A DNA stretch of 23,768 bases, from assembly GCA_041567315.1 (NCBI GenBank), contig JBFGCA010000072.1:1-23768 (forward strand), in the 5' to 3' direction. This document shows, piece after piece, positions 22,354 through 23,768 of the stretch. The notes under the pieces were generated by a model that did no database searches, had not been told where the DNA came from, and worked only from the letters and a program-made list of their open reading frames with translations. Position 1 is the stretch's first letter. Each line of letters begins with the position of its first letter. The stretch comes from JBFGCA01 sp041567315 (GTDB taxonomy: Bacteria; Acidobacteriota; Thermoanaerobaculia; Multivoradales; JAHEKO01). The position numbers and the translations under genes are program-made.

Positions 22354-23435
22354 CCGGAAACGCCCCCGGCGGCGGCGGTCACCGCCGGCGGGGCCAGCAG
22401 CGGCGCCAGCTTCTGCGGGTTCTTCTTGAGCAGCTGGGCGAGCCGGGCGGCGAGCTGCCCCTGGAGCGGCGAGCGCGGGCCGCTGGGGACCTCGGGCAGC
22501 GGGATCCAGCCGCCGGCCGTCATCCCGTGGCCGCCACCCTTGCCGCGGCGGCCCAGCAGCCGCCGCATCAGCCGCCCGGCGTCGGCCCGCGAGTTGGTGG
22601 TGCGGATCGACAGGTAGACCCGCCCGTTGAACAGCCCGGTGCACAGCGACCAGGTCTTGCCCTCGGCGCGCAGCAGCAGGTCGGCGATCTCGGGCACGAT
22701 GTCGGGCTGTTCGACCCAGCCCAGGTGGGAGACCACCAGGGTGCCCACCGCCTCCAGGCCGGCCAGGGCGTCGTGCAGGGTGCGGAAGTAGCTCAGCGGC
22801 AGCGGCGGCGTCTGGATGCGGGCCAGGGCGCGGATGTCGGCCAGTGGGTGGAGCCCGTCGTAGACCGCCTTGTCGGGCCCCGAGTACTCGCGCGCGAAGT
22901 CCTGGGTCTCGGAGCGGATGGCGTAGACCAGTGCGGTGGCGTTGCGCCGCGACACCTCGACCTCGGCCGCCGCCAGATACTCGGCGAGGATGGTGGCGGT
23001 GGCGCCGTAGTCGGTGCGCACGTCGTAGAAGGCCGCCTTCTGGGTGGCCCGCCGCACCGGGTGGTGGTCGAAGACGGCGTCGGGGACGATCTCGTGGGGC
23101 AGCTGGTTGTTGCCCGTTCCCGGCTGGGTGTCGACAAGTGCGAAGTGTCTGTAGTGCTTCCAGTTGAGATGCCGCAGGTGGCTCAACCGGATGCCCAGCA
23201 CCCGCACCATCTGCTGGTTCTCCGCGCGGCCGATGATGCCGCCGTAGGCCACCGTCACCCGCCGCTTGAAGGCCTTGCGGAGCAGCTTGCTGAGCGCCGC
23301 CGCGGCGGCGATCGAGTCGGGATCGGGGTTGTCGTGGGTCAGCACCAACCAGCGGCCGGCCCCGGCGCGGCCGACAATCAGCTCTGAGAAGCGGGCGAGG
23401 CGCCCCCGCGTCGACTCGGTGATCATGGAGGCCAC
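22350..23435 (-). CDS. DHH/DHHA1-family phosphoesterase (NrnA-like)
   Basis: This 361-residue protein belongs to the DHH phosphoesterases, Mn2+-dependent enzymes that hydrolyse nanoRNA, pAp or cyclic dinucleotides. Motif I is VLTHDNPDPDSIAAA (31-45), motif II is the VDTQP aspartate (D102) and motif III is FDHHPV (122-127). A fourth metal-ligand segment reads RSETQDF (174-180), with Glu where NrnA-type proteins usually have Asp. The C-terminal DHHA1 domain has the substrate loop GGGHGMTAGG near 313-322. It is longer than NrnA, with an Ala/Pro/Lys-rich tail. GTG 23435 is chosen because GGAG lies 7 bases upstream (23446-23443); ATG 23426 is the alternative. NrnA, GdpP-like and other roles cannot be separated by eye. 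A repeat-rich non-coding region lies upstream. Confidence 0.88.
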   Translation of the reverse strand: MASMITESTRGRLARFSELIVGRAGAGRWLVLTHDNPDPDSIAAAAALSKLLRKAFKRRVTVAYGGIIGRAENQQMVRVLGIRLSHLRHLNWKHYRHFALVDTQPGTGNNQLPHEIVPDAVFDHHPVRRATQKAAFYDVRTDYGATATILAEYLAAAEVEVSRRNATALVYAIRSETQDFAREYSGPDKAVYDGLHPLADIRALARIQTPPLPLSYFRTLHDALAGLEAVGTLVVSHLGWVEQPDIVPEIADLLLRAEGKTWSLCTGLFNGRVYLSIRTTNSRADAGRLMRRLLGRRGKGGGHGMTAGGWIPLPEVPSGPRSPLQGQLAARLAQLLKKNPQKLAPLLAPPAVTAAAGGVSG

Positions 23436-23572
23436 GAGTCTACTCCAGGGAGGTGGGTCGAACGGCTGCCGACGGAGCCGTCGAGCGGACCGTGCCGAGT
23501 TGAATGGTAGCTGGCAGATCGGTTGACGTCGGCATGGTCGCCAGTCCGGACCAGAGGTCGCCCAGTTGGTAG

Positions 23573-23641
23573 ATGTCGGGTAGGTGGCGGTAGCTGGACG
23601 GACGGACCCTCTTACGGTCGGTTCTGTCGGTTAGGTGGCGG
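23573..23641 (-). repeat. 18-bp direct repeat pair upstream of the DHH gene
   Basis: Bases 23573-23590 and 23624-23641 match at 16 of 18 positions around the core TAGGTGGCGG. The starts are 51 bp apart, close to five turns of B-DNA, so both copies would face the same side. They could be operator half sites for the DHH gene, or internal duplication in the repeat element. The second copy runs into the conserved 32-nt box. Confidence 0.55.
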
Positions 23642-23768
23642 GAGCCGGCCGGGGCGGGGCATGCCCCCTCCCCCAAGAAGCGAGGACGCGGCCGGCCTGA
23701 CAGACTTCAGAGGGGAGGCCGGCCGCTCCTCACCGCTGCGCGCTGCCCGGCCCGCAGCCTTCGAGGGC
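23634..23768 (-). repeat. Structured repeat element, copy B (runs off the window)
   Basis: Read on the minus strand, the order is the same as in copy A upstream of cinA. First comes a 42-nt segment (23768-23727) that matches 16135-16176 at 29 of 42 positions without gaps. Then comes an 11-bp hairpin (GCGGCCGGCCT at 23726-23716, AGGCCGGCCGC at 23698-23688) with a 17-nt loop cccc-tc-tgaagt-ctgtc, a 22-base spacer, and the 32-nt box (23665-23634), 27/32 identical to 16224-16255. The left arm, if present, would be beyond base 23768. Confidence 0.7.

Larger units (their letters stand above)
23436..23768. other. Non-coding region upstream of the DHH gene
   Basis: No gene is supported here. The region holds an 18-bp direct repeat pair, a 32-nt box, a GGGGCATGCCCC palindrome (23656-23667) and a strong hairpin, each listed or discussed separately. 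The short open frames present have no motif and cross these repeats. Confidence 0.6.

Overview
The window is a stretch of very GC-rich (roughly 70 percent or more) bacterial chromosome, packed with housekeeping genes. BamA and three lipid A/fatty-acid genes (lpxD, fabZ, lpxA) show a Gram-negative envelope. ClpC with a UVR domain, a Gfo/Idh/MocA dehydrogenase directly after lpxA, a dockerin-bearing SGNH hydrolase, very high GC and frequent GTG/TTG starts together suggest Acidobacteriota. That placement is an inference; no rRNA or marker comparison was possible.

Layout. (1) 1-4152: the 3' part of clpC, then bamA. (2) 4243-7560: lpxD-fabZ-lpxA-Gfo/Idh/MocA dehydrogenase, an outer-membrane lipid A cluster. 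(3) 7575-11128: mtnP, surE, pcm, a DedA/YqaA-like membrane protein and apt, several of them overlapping; mtnP and apt together convert methylthioadenosine to adenine and then AMP. (4) 11163-11239: tRNA-Arg(CCU) behind a perfect TATAAT box, then a membrane-anchored TPR-like protein and a pyrimidine-nucleoside phosphorylase. (5) 13390-15599, minus strand: a secreted beta-propeller-like protein and a secreted SGNH hydrolase with a C-terminal dockerin. (6) 15600-16389: the longest non-coding stretch, less GC-rich in its first half and holding a large nested inverted-repeat element in its second half. (7) 16390-21742: cinA, thpR, plsY, gpsA, guaA and a small glutaredoxin-like protein, a tightly overlapped plus-strand run. 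plsY and gpsA supply the first steps of phospholipid synthesis. (8) 21739-23435, minus strand: a DHH/DHHA1 phosphoesterase followed by a class I methyltransferase. (9) 23436-23768: non-coding, upstream of the DHH gene.

Most coding content is ordinary and recognisable. The most unusual signal is in the two long intergenic regions. Upstream of cinA lies an element of about 250 bp in which long outer arms enclose two further stem-loops. Upstream of the DHH gene, in the same orientation relative to the downstream gene, lies a related copy that runs off the window end. The two copies share an 11-bp hairpin with compensatory base-pair changes, a similar loop (cccc-NN-tgaagt), and a 32-nt box that is 27/32 identical. 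This looks like a repeated structured RNA or mobile repeat family that I cannot match to a named family.

Other recurring traits: seven 4-nt gene overlaps are all GTGA or TTGA, with no ATGA; two promoter-like motif pairs sit so close to start codons that leaderless transcripts are likely; and two convergent gene pairs have stop codons that nearly or actually overlap.
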